Assembly (NCBI RefSeq): GCF_903970965.1
Contig: NZ_CAJCKW010000002.1
Coordinates: 496,001-560,000, forward strand
Direction of reading: 5' to 3'
DNA from: Aureimonas sp. ME7
GTDB taxonomy: Bacteria; Pseudomonadota; Alphaproteobacteria; Rhizobiales; Rhizobiaceae
Length of the DNA stretch: 64,000 nucleotides
Shown: positions 17,814 to 26,218 of the stretch, piece after piece
How the letters are laid out: every line of letters begins with the position of its first letter
Position numbering within the stretch: the first letter of the stretch is position 1
Notes under the pieces: generated by a model
The model's input: only the letters and a program-made list of their open reading frames with translations
The model's database searches: none
Told to the model about the DNA's origin: nothing
Position numbers and translations under genes: made by a program

Positions 17814-19817
17814 ATGTTTGCCAATATGGATCTTCAGCAGTTGATCTTCGGGCGCCTGACGCTCGAAGCCATTCCCTATCACGACCCGATCCTGCTCGTG
17901 ACCTTCGCGGTGGTCGCCATCGGCGGCGCCGCGCTTCTGGGAGCGCTCACCTACTACCGGCTCTGGGGCTATCTCTGGACCGAATGGTTCACCACCGTCG
18001 ATCACAAGAAGATCGGCATCATGTACATCATCCTGGCGATCGTGATGCTGCTGCGCGGCTTCTCCGACGCGCTCCTCATGCGCGCCCAGCAGGCCATGGC
18101 CTTCGGCGCCAACGAGGGCTACCTGCCCCCGCACCACTACGACCAGATCTTCACCGCCCACGGCGTGATCATGATCTTCTTCGTGGCGATGCCCTTCGTC
18201 ACCGGCTTCATGAACTACGTGGTGCCGCTGCAGATCGGCACGCGCGACGTCGCCTTTCCGTTCCTCAACAACTTTTCGTTCTGGATGACGGCGGGCGGCG
18301 CCATCATGGTGATGTTCTCGCTCTTCGTCGGCGAGTTCGCGCGCACCGGCTGGCTGGCCATGCCCCCGCTCTCGGGGCCGGCCTACAGCCCCGGCGTCGG
18401 TGTCGACTACTACATCTGGGCGCTGCAGATCGCAGGCGTCGGCACGCTCCTGTCGGGCATCAACCTCGTCGTGACGATCGTCAAGATGCGCGCGCCGGGT
18501 ATGACCATGATGAAGATGCCGGTCTTCACCTGGACCTCGCTCTGCACCAACGTGCTGATCGTCGCCGCCTTTCCCGTTCTGACGGCGGTGATGGCCCTTC
18601 TTTCCATGGATCGCTACGTCGGGACGAACTTCTTCTCGAACGACCTCGGCGGCAATCCGATGATGTACGTCAACCTCATCTGGATCTGGGGCCACCCGGA
18701 GGTCTACATCCTGATCCTGCCGGCCTTCGGCATCTTCTCCGAAGTGGTGTCGACCTACTCGTCCAAGCGCCTCTTCGGCTACGCCTCGATGGTCTATGCG
18801 ACCGTCGTCATCACCATCCTGTCCTACCTCGTGTGGCTGCACCACTTCTTCACGATGGGCTCGGGCGCCAGCGTGAACTCGTTCTTCGGCATCACGACGA
18901 TGATCATCTCGATCCCGACGGGCGCCAAGATCTTCAACTGGCTGTTCACGATGTTCCGGGGCAAGATCCGCTTCGAACTGCCGATGCTGTGGACGCTCGG
19001 CTTCATGGTCACCTTCGTGATCGGGGGCATGACGGGCGTGCTTCTGGCCGTGCCGCCGGCCGACTTCGTCCTGCACAATTCGCTGTTCCTCGTCGCCCAC
19101 TTCCACAACGTCATCATCGGCGGCGTCCTGTTCGGCCTGTTCGCCGGGGTGAACTACTGGTTCCCGAAGGCCTTCGGCTTCAAGCTCAACGAGTTCTGGG
19201 GTAAGCTCTCCTTCTGGTTCTGGCTGACGGGCTTCTGGTTTGCCTTCGCCCCGCTCTACGTGCTCGGGCTCATGGGCGTGACACGCCGCGTCAATCACTT
19301 CGAGGACCCCTCGCTCCAGATCTGGTTCGTGATCGCGGCCTTCGGCGCCTTCCTCGTCGCACTCGGCATCGCCTCGTTCCTGATCCAACTCTATGTGAGC
19401 TTCCGCGACCGCGAGGAGCTGCGCGACGTGACGGGCGACCCCTGGGGCGGGCGTACGCTGGAATGGGCGACCTCCTCGCCGCCGCCGGCCTACAATTTCG
19501 CCTTCACGCCCATGATCCACGACGGCGACGCCTGGTGGGACATGAAGAAGCGCGGTTATGTCCGCCCGCTCACCGGCTTCCGCCCGATCCACATGCCCAA
19601 GAACACCGGGGCGGGCGTGATCCTGTCGGCGCTCTCGGTGGCCTGCGGCTTCGCCCTCGTGTGGTACATCTGGTGGCTAGCGGCCCTCTCCTTCGCCGCG
19701 ATCGTCGTCTACTCGATCGCCCATACCTTCAACTACAAGCGCGACTTCTACATCTCGGCCGACGAGGTGACGCGTACGGAAGAGGAGCGCTCGCAGCTCC
19801 TGGCGGCCAAGGTCTGA
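17814..19817 (+). CDS. cyoB: Cytochrome bo3 ubiquinol oxidase subunit I
   Basis: Catalytic heme-copper subunit, 667 residues with about 15 hydrophobic segments. Visible features are the low-spin heme ligand region [11 protein letters not shown] (about 112-122), the CuB/crosslink motif [15 protein letters not shown] (about 288-302), [11 protein letters not shown] (second and third CuB histidines) and [11 protein letters not shown] (heme o3 and low-spin heme histidines). It pumps protons while reducing O2 with quinol electrons. It lies 59 bp after cyoA and 4 bp before cyoC. Confidence 0.98.
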   Translation: MFANMDLQQLIFGRLTLEAIPYHDPILLVTFAVVAIGGAALLGALTYYRLWGYLWTEWFTTVDHKKIGIMYIILAIVMLLRGFSDALLMRAQQAMAFGANEGYLPPHHYDQIFTAHGVIMIFFVAMPFVTGFMNYVVPLQIGTRDVAFPFLNNFSFWMTAGGAIMVMFSLFVGEFARTGWLAMPPLSGPAYSPGVGVDYYIWALQIAGVGTLLSGINLVVTIVKMRAPGMTMMKMPVFTWTSLCTNVLIVAAFPVLTAVMALLSMDRYVGTNFFSNDLGGNPMMYVNLIWIWGHPEVYILILPAFGIFSEVVSTYSSKRLFGYASMVYATVVITILSYLVWLHHFFTMGSGASVNSFFGITTMIISIPTGAKIFNWLFTMFRGKIRFELPMLWTLGFMVTFVIGGMTGVLLAVPPADFVLHNSLFLVAHFHNVIIGGVLFGLFAGVNYWFPKAFGFKLNEFWGKLSFWFWLTGFWFAFAPLYVLGLMGVTRRVNHFEDPSLQIWFVIAAFGAFLVALGIASFLIQLYVSFRDREELRDVTGDPWGGRTLEWATSSPPPAYNFAFTPMIHDGDAWWDMKKRGYVRPLTGFRPIHMPKNTGAGVILSALSVACGFALVWYIWWLAALSFAAIVVYSIAHTFNYKRDFYISADEVTRTEEERSQLLAAKV

Positions 19818-19821
19818 TCGG

Positions 19822-20460
19822 ATGGCGAACGCACACGCATTAAGCGCCTCGGGGAAGCCCGAGGAGGAACTGAAGTTCTACGTCGCCGAAGAGGACGGCC
19901 ACGCCGAGGGCGGAACGCTCCTCGGCTTCTGGATCTACCTGATGAGCGATTGCCTCATCTTCGCGGTCCTCTTCGCCTGCTACGGAGTCTACGGCCGGTC
20001 GTATGCCGCCGGCCCCTCGGGCGCCGACCTGTTCGAGTTGGAGCTCGTGGCAGTCTCCACGGCGCTTCTGCTCGTATCCTCCATCACCTACGGCATGGCC
20101 ATGCTGACGATGGAGAAGAACCAGAAGGGCACGACCCTCCTCTGGCTGGCGGTCACCGGCGTTCTCGGTCTCGGCTTTCTCGGCGCCACGGCCTACGAGT
20201 TCCACCACCTCATCGAGATCGGCGCGGGCCCCCAGCGCTCGGCGTTCCTGTCGTCCTTCTTCGCGCTGGTCGGCACGCATGCGCTCCATGTCGCCTTCGG
20301 CGCCCTGTGGCTCGTCGTCCTGATGGTGCAGGTCGTCACCCACGGCCTGATCCCGGAAAACAAGCGTCGCCTCATGTGCCTGTCCATGTTCTGGCACTTC
20401 CTGGACGTCGTCTGGATCGGCGTCTTCTCCTTCGTCTACCTGATGGGTGTGCTGCCATGA
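19822..20460 (+). CDS. cyoC: Cytochrome bo3 ubiquinol oxidase subunit III
   Basis: Subunit III, 212 residues with five hydrophobic segments. Family stretches include [18 protein letters not shown] (about 34-51), an acidic residue in [11 protein letters not shown], and [12 protein letters not shown] near residue 153, then [20 protein letters not shown] at the C-terminus. The stop overlaps the cyoD start (ATGA). Required for stability and proton pumping of the complex. Confidence 0.97.
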   Translation: MANAHALSASGKPEEELKFYVAEEDGHAEGGTLLGFWIYLMSDCLIFAVLFACYGVYGRSYAAGPSGADLFELELVAVSTALLLVSSITYGMAMLTMEKNQKGTTLLWLAVTGVLGLGFLGATAYEFHHLIEIGAGPQRSAFLSSFFALVGTHALHVAFGALWLVVLMVQVVTHGLIPENKRRLMCLSMFWHFLDVVWIGVFSFVYLMGVLP

Positions 20461-20843
20461 GCGAGAAACATCACGGTGCGCAGGTCGAGGTTCTGCACGA
20501 CCACCACGAGGCCGGCCACGGCTCGCTGAAGGGCTACGTCACCGGCTTCGTCCTCGCCGTCGTCCTCACGGCCATCCCGTTCTGGCTGGTGATGGGAGAC
20601 GTGTTCGACAACACGCGCCTTGCGGGCCTCGTCATCATGGGGCTCGCCGTCGTGCAGATCGTCGTCCACATGGTCTACTTCCTCCACATGAACACCAAGT
20701 CGGAGGGCGGCTGGAACATGCTGGCGATGATCTTCACGATCGTCATCGTCGTCATCACGATCGCCGGCTCGCTCTGGGTCATGTACCATCTCAACGTCAA
20801 CATGATGCCGGCCATGCAGCACGACATGAGCCAGATGCCGTGA
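20457..20843 (+). CDS. cyoD: Cytochrome bo3 ubiquinol oxidase subunit IV
   Basis: Subunit IV, 128 residues with three membrane helices and the family motif [14 protein letters not shown] (about 67-80). The N-terminus is His-rich ([21 protein letters not shown]). ATG 20457 overlaps the cyoC stop and the gene's own stop overlaps the GTG start of the SURF1 gene, so coupling continues. Confidence 0.96.
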   Translation: MSEKHHGAQVEVLHDHHEAGHGSLKGYVTGFVLAVVLTAIPFWLVMGDVFDNTRLAGLVIMGLAVVQIVVHMVYFLHMNTKSEGGWNMLAMIFTIVIVVITIAGSLWVMYHLNVNMMPAMQHDMSQMP

Positions 20844-21637
20844 GCGATCTCCGGCGTCCGGCGCCGGAAACAGAGCTTGGCTCGGGCGCGCAGCGCCCGC
20901 GCAGCCGCCTCGCGCTCGGCCTTCTCGGCGCGGCGGGCCTCCTCGTCCTCGCCGTGCTCGTCGCACTCGGAACCTGGCAGGTCCAGCGCCTGTTCTGGAA
21001 GCTCGACCTCATCGCGCGCGTGGACGCGCGGGTTCATGCCGATCCGGTTCCCCCTCCCCCGCCCGCCGACTGGACGAGCTTCATGGGCGCCGACGCCGAG
21101 TATCGTCGGCTTCGCCTGGAAGGCACCTTCCGGCACGACCGGGAAACGCTGGTTCAGGCGGTCACGGAACTCGGCCCCGGCTTCTGGGTCCTGACCCCGC
21201 TCGTGGAGCGCAACGGCGCGACCTATCTCGTCAATCGCGGTTTCGTGCCGAACGAGCGCCGCTCGCCCGATACGCGGCAGGCGGGACAGGTCGCCTCGCC
21301 CGCGACGGTCATCGGGCTCGTGCGCCTCCCCGAGCCGGGCGGCGGCTTCCTGCGCCACAACGACCCCGCCGCCGACCGCTGGTTCTCGCGCGACGTGGCG
21401 GCCATCGCGCAGTCGAAGAACCTCGGAGCGGTGGCGCCCTTCTTCGTGGATGCCGACGCGACCGCCAATCCCGGCGGATATCCGATCGGCGGACTGACGG
21501 TGATCGCCTTCCGCAACCATCATCTCGTCTACGCCCTCACATGGTTCACCCTCGCCGCGATGCTGGCGGGCGCCGCCATCTGGATCGCGCGCAACGGGAG
21601 GCGGCGGCGGATCGCCGGCGCGGAGATCCACCCATGA
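20840..21637 (+). CDS. SURF1 family oxidase assembly protein
   Basis: A 265-residue SURF1 (Shy1) protein, involved in heme insertion into heme-copper oxidase subunit I. Two membrane helices near the ends flank a periplasmic domain. Family motifs are LGTWQVQRLFWKLDLI (about 44-59), GFWVLTPL, YLVNRGFVP (about 131-139), and a C-terminal NHHLVYALTWFTLA helix. The GTG start at 20840 overlaps the cyoD stop and is favoured by that coupling. The gene's stop overlaps the next gene by ATGA. Its place after cyoD suggests a role in bo3 maturation. Confidence 0.93.
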   Translation: MSDLRRPAPETELGSGAQRPRSRLALGLLGAAGLLVLAVLVALGTWQVQRLFWKLDLIARVDARVHADPVPPPPPADWTSFMGADAEYRRLRLEGTFRHDRETLVQAVTELGPGFWVLTPLVERNGATYLVNRGFVPNERRSPDTRQAGQVASPATVIGLVRLPEPGGGFLRHNDPAADRWFSRDVAAIAQSKNLGAVAPFFVDADATANPGGYPIGGLTVIAFRNHHLVYALTWFTLAAMLAGAAIWIARNGRRRRIAGAEIHP

Positions 21638-22986
21638 CGGCGGACGCCGCACGGTCGCCGCACACGAGGCTACGGCGCATGCGCGACCGCGTTCTCGGCG
21701 GCGCATCCCTCGAAGATCCGGCCGAGCGCAAGAACCTGTTCCTCCTGATCCAGCTGCGCTGGATCGCGGCGCTCGGACAGGTGGTCAGCATCGCCGTCGT
21801 GTCCTGGCTTCTGGGCGTCGAGCTTCCCACCCTGCCGATGCTCGGCATCATCGCGGCGCTGGTGCTTCTGAACCTTGCCAGTCTCGTGCGGCTCCGTTTC
21901 CGCTTCCGCGTGTCCAATCTCGAGCTCTTCGCGGCTCTCCTGATCGATGTCGCCGGCCTGACCGCCCAGCTCTATCTCAGCGGCGGCGCGGCGAACCCCT
22001 TCACCTTCCTCTACCTTCTTCAGGTGACGCTCGGCGCCATTCTCCTGAAGTCCTGGTCGTCGATCGCTCTCGTCGTCCTGACCATCCTCTGCTTTGCCGG
22101 TCTCACCGTCTTCTATCGTCCGCTCGACCTGATCGTGGCGGAAGGGCTCGGCTTCCTCAGCCTCCATATCCTCGGCATGCTGATGTGCTTCGCGTTGAAC
22201 GCGGCGCTTCTCGTCGTCTTCGTGAAACGCATCAGCCGCAATATCCGCGAGCGCGACGCGCGCCTCGCCGATCTCCGCCAGCATGCGGCGGAAGAGGACC
22301 ACATCGTGCGCATGGGTCTTCTGGCATCCGGCGCGGCGCACGAACTCGGCACGCCGCTGTCCACCCTCTCGATCATCCTCGGCGACTGGCGCCGCATGCC
22401 GGCCCTGACGAAGGACCCCGAGCTGGTGGACGAGATCGAGGCCATGCAGGCCGAGGTGAAGCGCTGCAAGTCGATCGTCACCGGCATCCTGGCCTCCGCG
22501 GGCGAAGCGCGCGGGCTGGAAGCGGGGGTGACCACCATGCACGCCTTCCTCGACGGGCTCGCGGCGGACTGGGGCGCCACGCGCCCGAACGCGCGCCTCC
22601 TCTACGACAACCGGTTCGACCAGGACCTGGAGATCGTCTCCGAATCCACCCTGCGGCAGGTCGTCTTCAACGTCCTCGACAACGCCTACGACGTGTCGCC
22701 CGGCTGGATCCGCTTCACGGCCGAACGCGACGGCGACCTCCTGCAACTGCGCGTGGAGGACCAAGGGCCCGGTTTCGACGAGACGATCCTTTCCGCCCTC
22801 GGCAAGCCCTACCAGTCCACCAAGGGCAAGCGCGGCGGCGGGCTCGGCCTGTTCCTCGTCTTCAACGTCGTGCGCAAGCTCGGCGGCAACGTGCGCGCGG
22901 TCAACCGACCGGATGGCGGCGCCGCCGTCGATCTGATCCTGCCGGTGGACGCGCTTTTGATCGCGGAAGGACGAGACGATGAGTGA
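21634..22986 (+). CDS. regB: Redox-sensing histidine kinase, RegB/ActS/PrrB type
   Basis: A 450-residue membrane sensor kinase. Six N-terminal hydrophobic segments include the quinone-associated RegB heptapeptide GGAANPF (about 116-122). The phospho-acceptor is His236 in AAHELGTPLSTLSII. Cys278 in VKRCKSI is placed like the redox-active cysteine of RegB. The ATP-binding domain shows NVLDNAYD, VEDQGPGFD and GGGLGLFLVFNV. ATG 21634 overlaps the SURF1 stop, and the gene overlaps the regulator by 8 bp. The family controls respiration, carbon and nitrogen fixation genes according to electron-transport redox state. Confidence 0.93.
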   Translation: MTADAARSPHTRLRRMRDRVLGGASLEDPAERKNLFLLIQLRWIAALGQVVSIAVVSWLLGVELPTLPMLGIIAALVLLNLASLVRLRFRFRVSNLELFAALLIDVAGLTAQLYLSGGAANPFTFLYLLQVTLGAILLKSWSSIALVVLTILCFAGLTVFYRPLDLIVAEGLGFLSLHILGMLMCFALNAALLVVFVKRISRNIRERDARLADLRQHAAEEDHIVRMGLLASGAAHELGTPLSTLSIILGDWRRMPALTKDPELVDEIEAMQAEVKRCKSIVTGILASAGEARGLEAGVTTMHAFLDGLAADWGATRPNARLLYDNRFDQDLEIVSESTLRQVVFNVLDNAYDVSPGWIRFTAERDGDLLQLRVEDQGPGFDETILSALGKPYQSTKGKRGGGLGLFLVFNVVRKLGGNVRAVNRPDGGAAVDLILPVDALLIAEGRDDE

Positions 22987-23509
22987 GCGCCTGCTGGTGG
23001 TCGTCGACGACGACGAAGCCTTCGCCAAGACGTTGAAGCGCTCCTTCGAGCGGCGCGAATACGAGGTGGTGGTGGCGCCCGACGCCGAGGCCCTGCGCGC
23101 GCTGCTCGACGAGCGGACGCCGGGCTTTGCGGTGGTGGACCTGAAGCTCGCCGGCGCGTCGGGTCTCGTTTGCGTCGAGATGCTGCACGAGCACGACCCG
23201 GACACGCTGATCGTGGTCCTGACGGGCTTTGCCAGCATCGCCACGGCCGTCGAGGCGATCAAGCTCGGAGCCTGCCACTATCTCGCCAAGCCCGCCAACA
23301 CGGACGACATCGAGAACGCGTTCGGCCGAAGCTCGGGCGACACGAGCGTCCCTTTGACGGGCCGTCCGACATCGATCAAGACCCTGGAATGGGAACGCAT
23401 CCACGAGGTGCTCGTGGAAACCGACTTCAACATTTCGGAAGCCGCGCGGCGTCTCGGCATGCACCGCCGGACGCTGGCCCGCAAGCTCGAGAAGCGCCCC
23501 GTCAAATGA
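22979..23509 (+). CDS. regA: Response regulator, RegA/ActR/PrrA type
   Basis: A 176-residue two-domain regulator. The receiver domain (residues 1-120) has the acidic pocket VVVDDDEAF, phosphorylation site Asp54 in VVDLKLAG, and Lys in LAKPAN. A short linker leads to a Fis-type helix-turn-helix (EAARRLGMHRRTLARKLEKR), the strongly conserved RegA DNA-binding end. It overlaps regB by eight bases, giving a coupled sensor-regulator pair directly downstream of the quinol oxidase genes it probably helps regulate. Confidence 0.95.
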   Translation: MSERLLVVVDDDEAFAKTLKRSFERREYEVVVAPDAEALRALLDERTPGFAVVDLKLAGASGLVCVEMLHEHDPDTLIVVLTGFASIATAVEAIKLGACHYLAKPANTDDIENAFGRSSGDTSVPLTGRPTSIKTLEWERIHEVLVETDFNISEAARRLGMHRRTLARKLEKRPVK

Positions 23510-23519
23510 ACGGGGCGCT
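23493..23519. terminator. Hairpin spanning the regA stop codon
   Basis: A perfect 10-bp stem AGCGCCCCGT (23493-23502) with ACGGGGCGCT (23510-23519) and a seven-base loop that contains most of the regA stop. It lies between the convergent regA and aldolase-like genes. Neither side has a clear T-tract, so it may be a weak bidirectional terminator. Confidence 0.5.
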
Positions 23520-23530
23520 CCCTATGCCGA

Positions 23531-24574
23531 TCAGGCGGCGCGCAGCGAGGATGCCGGCTTCAGGTTGGCCTCGGTGATGGTGCGGTCGTCTTCCAGCGAA
23601 CGCGCAGGCACCAGCCCGGCCTTCTGAAGCTCGCCGTGATAGGCGCGCACCGCCTCCTCGGGCGCGAGCGCGCCGTCGGCGACATGGCGCATGGTGGCGA
23701 TCATGGCGAGCGGCGATTCCGCGAGATTGATCTTGCGACCGAACAGAGCGACGCGCGCGCCGTACTTCTCGGCCTGCGCCACCAGTTCGAACGTGTCGCG
23801 CGCGGTGCCGGCGCCCCCGCCGAGAACGCCGACCACCAGCGTCGAATCGAACGAGGCCAGTTCCTCCAGCGCCTTCGGACCGTTGTAGACGATCTTCAGG
23901 AACTCCGGTCGGTTGGCCTTCGAAACACCGGCGAGCGAGCGCAGAATGCAGTCGTTCATGTATTCGCCGAGCGCATCGCGATCGAGATCCAGCGGGACGT
24001 TCGGATTGAACACCTCGTAGAAATACTTGAACTCGTTGGCGGCGGCATCGCGGCGGAAATCGGCGAAGGCTTCCAGCGAACGGATGTCGGCGTCGAAATC
24101 GTTGTTGAACGTCACCGAATAAAGGCCGAGATCGGTGCCCTTCACCGGCGCGCCGGGCTGCGGCACCTCCGATCCGTAGCGCACCTGCGGCAGGTGCGCC
24201 GTGCGGAACGGGTGGGAGGGTCGGCACACGTAGGTTTCATGGCGCACCCCGCCCCAGCAGTCGGTGGTTTCGTTGGCTCGGATGGCCGGCTTGACCGCGC
24301 TGCCATCGAAGGCCCCGCGGGCATGGAGTTCGTCGAGGTTCGAGACCGAGACGAGCATGATGTCGACGACATCCTGACGGACGATCTCCTCGATGGCTTG
24401 GAGAAACTCCTGGCGCGTGCGGCGCCGCCCCTGCGTTCCGTCCGCGTTGCGCAGGAACCCGGTGCCCGTGACCCCCGAGCCCATGTCGCTGTCCTTCGCG
24501 TCGGCGATGATGAAGTCGCCCGGCGCGTAGCGCCCGTCGCGGATCTTCTGAAGCTTCTGGTCCAAGCGTAGCAC
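23531..24574 (-). CDS. Class I aldolase-like protein (DeoC/LacD/FbaB superfamily)
   Basis: A 347-residue soluble protein I read as a beta/alpha-barrel aldolase relative. Supporting stretches are FIIADAKDSDMGSGVTGTG near the N-terminus, EFLKIVYNGPKALEEL (about 222-237), where a lysine is placed like the Schiff-base lysine of class I aldolases, and VVGVLGGGAGTARDTFELV followed by KYGARVALFGRKIN, a phosphate-binding pattern. The exact substrate is not clear. It is divergent from the ADP-dependent kinase gene with an AT-rich 280-320 bp region, and adjoins the polyol locus. A cleavage of fructose or tagatose 1,6-bisphosphate is possible. A canonical fructose-bisphosphate aldolase lies separately at 45942-46853. 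Confidence 0.6.
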   Translation of the reverse strand: MLRLDQKLQKIRDGRYAPGDFIIADAKDSDMGSGVTGTGFLRNADGTQGRRRTRQEFLQAIEEIVRQDVVDIMLVSVSNLDELHARGAFDGSAVKPAIRANETTDCWGGVRHETYVCRPSHPFRTAHLPQVRYGSEVPQPGAPVKGTDLGLYSVTFNNDFDADIRSLEAFADFRRDAAANEFKYFYEVFNPNVPLDLDRDALGEYMNDCILRSLAGVSKANRPEFLKIVYNGPKALEELASFDSTLVVGVLGGGAGTARDTFELVAQAEKYGARVALFGRKINLAESPLAMIATMRHVADGALAPEEAVRAYHGELQKAGLVPARSLEDDRTITEANLKPASSLRAA

Positions 24575-24666
24575 GGTTCGTTCCTCCCTGACTTCGAGAG
24601 CCGTGCGGACGCGCCGGAGGCAACCGTCGAAGCAAGGCCGGCGAGAGTCGTACTCCCAAATTATTC

Positions 24667-24691
24667 CATTGGAAATCGAAAAATTTCAATG
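24667..24691. promoter_or_regulatory. Imperfect inverted repeat upstream of the aldolase-like gene
   Basis: CATTGGAAAT (24667-24676) faces ATTTCAATG (24683-24691) with one extra G in the left arm, in a locally AT-rich stretch about 95 bases upstream of the aldolase-like start. It is a plausible regulator operator; the DeoR-family protein encoded at 31301 is a candidate ligand, by inference only. Confidence 0.4.
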
Positions 24692-24825
24692 AGTCCCGTT
24701 TAAGTCTGATGGACGGCGTAGTTGAACCCCATGCGAACGCAGCTCTCAAATCCCGCATCTACGAGGTTTCCTCGCCACGACTGAGCATCCGCAGCACGAC
24801 AATGCTGCGGGACAATGACGTTTCT

Positions 24826-24845
24826 TGATTGACTAATATCAATCA
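24826..24845. promoter_or_regulatory. Perfect inverted repeat upstream of the ADP-dependent kinase gene
   Basis: TGATTGA (24826-24832) and TCAATCA (24839-24845) form a perfect 7-bp inverted repeat with a six-base AT-rich spacer, 44 bases before ATG 24890. The position suits an operator for the plus-strand polyol operon. It shares the TCAAT core with the other repeat in this region. Confidence 0.5.
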
Positions 24846-24889
24846 GAAACCCGAATGTGACCGAGATTGGAAATTCGGTTGGCGCTGGG

Positions 24890-26149
24890 ATGATGATCGA
24901 TACCATTGCGAACTGGCATGACGCCTATGCCGCGCTGGCCACCCGGCTGCCGTCGCTTGCCGAAACGGCGCCGCTGACGCTTTGCGGCATGAGCGCCTGC
25001 GTGGATGCCAAGATCGAGCTTGGGCGCGCGGCAGCGCTCTGGTCGGCCGAGACCGCCGAGGCGGTGTCCTTCGCCGCCATGCTCAAGGATCGCGTCGCGC
25101 GAGGTGTCGGCGGCGAGGTGCGGGTGGAATGGGCCGGTGGGCCGGCATGGCTTGCCGAACATGTCCCGGCCGCCTACGCGCTGGGCGGTGTCGGACCGCA
25201 GGCGGGATGGGTGCTGACGACGCTGGGCGCGCCCGCGCTCGTCAATCTGGCCGACCGCAGCCGCCACATGCTGGCGCAACTGCCGCCGAACCTTCTCCTG
25301 TCGGACGGCGAGCGCACGGTTCGTGCCCGCTCGGTGCAGCCGCGCGGCGAGCGCCGGCCCGATATCTACATCTTCGAATACACCGCCGGGGTTCGCGTCG
25401 CGGACGTCGTTCCCCAGCGCTCCTCTCGCATTATCGTGCGCTTCGGGGACCCGGGCCTCGAACACGACGCCGCCTTCGATAGCCTCACCCCTCATCTGGC
25501 GACCAGTGCCGGGGCCGGGCTCGTGGCTGGCTTCAACTGCGTGCCGCCCGCCGATCTGGCTGATGAAACGAACCGGGTGTTCGGGTTGACCCGGCAATGG
25601 CGAAGCGCCGGCCTGCGGACCGTGCACCTCGAGATGAGCACCTATGACGGCGCGGCTGCGCGCGACAAGGTGCTGGAAGCGGCGCGGGGCGCTGTGACCT
25701 CGCTCGGCATGAGCCATTCGGAGATGCGCGATCTGGCGTCCGGCATCAGCGATGGCGACCTGCCGGAAGCCATGCGCGATCTGGCGCGTCGGCTGGACCT
25801 TCGACGGGTCTGCGTGCACGCCGACCATTGGGCGCTCGCGGTGACGCTGGACGACCCGGCGAGCGAGCGCGAAGCGTTGATCGCCGGCTGCCTTCTCGCC
25901 AGTGCCCGCTCGCAGGCAGGGCGCCCCGCCGCCCCGCGCTCCGTGCCCGACGGAGCGAGCTTCCATCCGTTGCCGTTCGATGGGGTTCGCGAAACGGACG
26001 GCTGGGCGACGATCGCCGTTCCCAGCCCCTATCTCGCCTCGCCCACCACGACGCTCGGGCTCGGCGATACGTTCACCGCCGGCTGCCTTCTGGTTTTGGG
26101 CTCGGCGGAGCGGATGTCGTCTCGGGAGGAACGACGCGCCCGCGCATGA
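24890..26149 (+). CDS. ADP-dependent phosphofructokinase/glucokinase family kinase
   Basis: A 419-residue ribokinase-fold protein of the ADP-dependent PFK/GK family, best known from archaea and animals. Matches: ALGGVGPQAGWV (substrate loop, like GGQAG), IFEYTAG, VAGFNCVP (where archaeal enzymes have SGxQ), the nucleotide-binding-region motif VHLEMSTYD (His246-Glu248), SLGMSHSEMRDL (archaeal enzymes: SLGxNExEL), and the catalytic GLGDTFTAG with Asp393. It would phosphorylate a sugar or sugar phosphate using ADP. ATG 24890 was chosen; GTG 24857 is in frame but has no better ribosome site. It precedes the ABC transporter genes by 69 bp, so probably starts the operon. Confidence 0.75.
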   Translation: MMIDTIANWHDAYAALATRLPSLAETAPLTLCGMSACVDAKIELGRAAALWSAETAEAVSFAAMLKDRVARGVGGEVRVEWAGGPAWLAEHVPAAYALGGVGPQAGWVLTTLGAPALVNLADRSRHMLAQLPPNLLLSDGERTVRARSVQPRGERRPDIYIFEYTAGVRVADVVPQRSSRIIVRFGDPGLEHDAAFDSLTPHLATSAGAGLVAGFNCVPPADLADETNRVFGLTRQWRSAGLRTVHLEMSTYDGAAARDKVLEAARGAVTSLGMSHSEMRDLASGISDGDLPEAMRDLARRLDLRRVCVHADHWALAVTLDDPASEREALIAGCLLASARSQAGRPAAPRSVPDGASFHPLPFDGVRETDGWATIAVPSPYLASPTTTLGLGDTFTAGCLLVLGSAERMSSREERRARA

Positions 26150-26218
26150 AGAAGAACGCGGGCACCCAAGCCCGCGCTGCAGACATCGCCCAAGACCGGG
26201 CTCAAGGGAGGAACGGGA

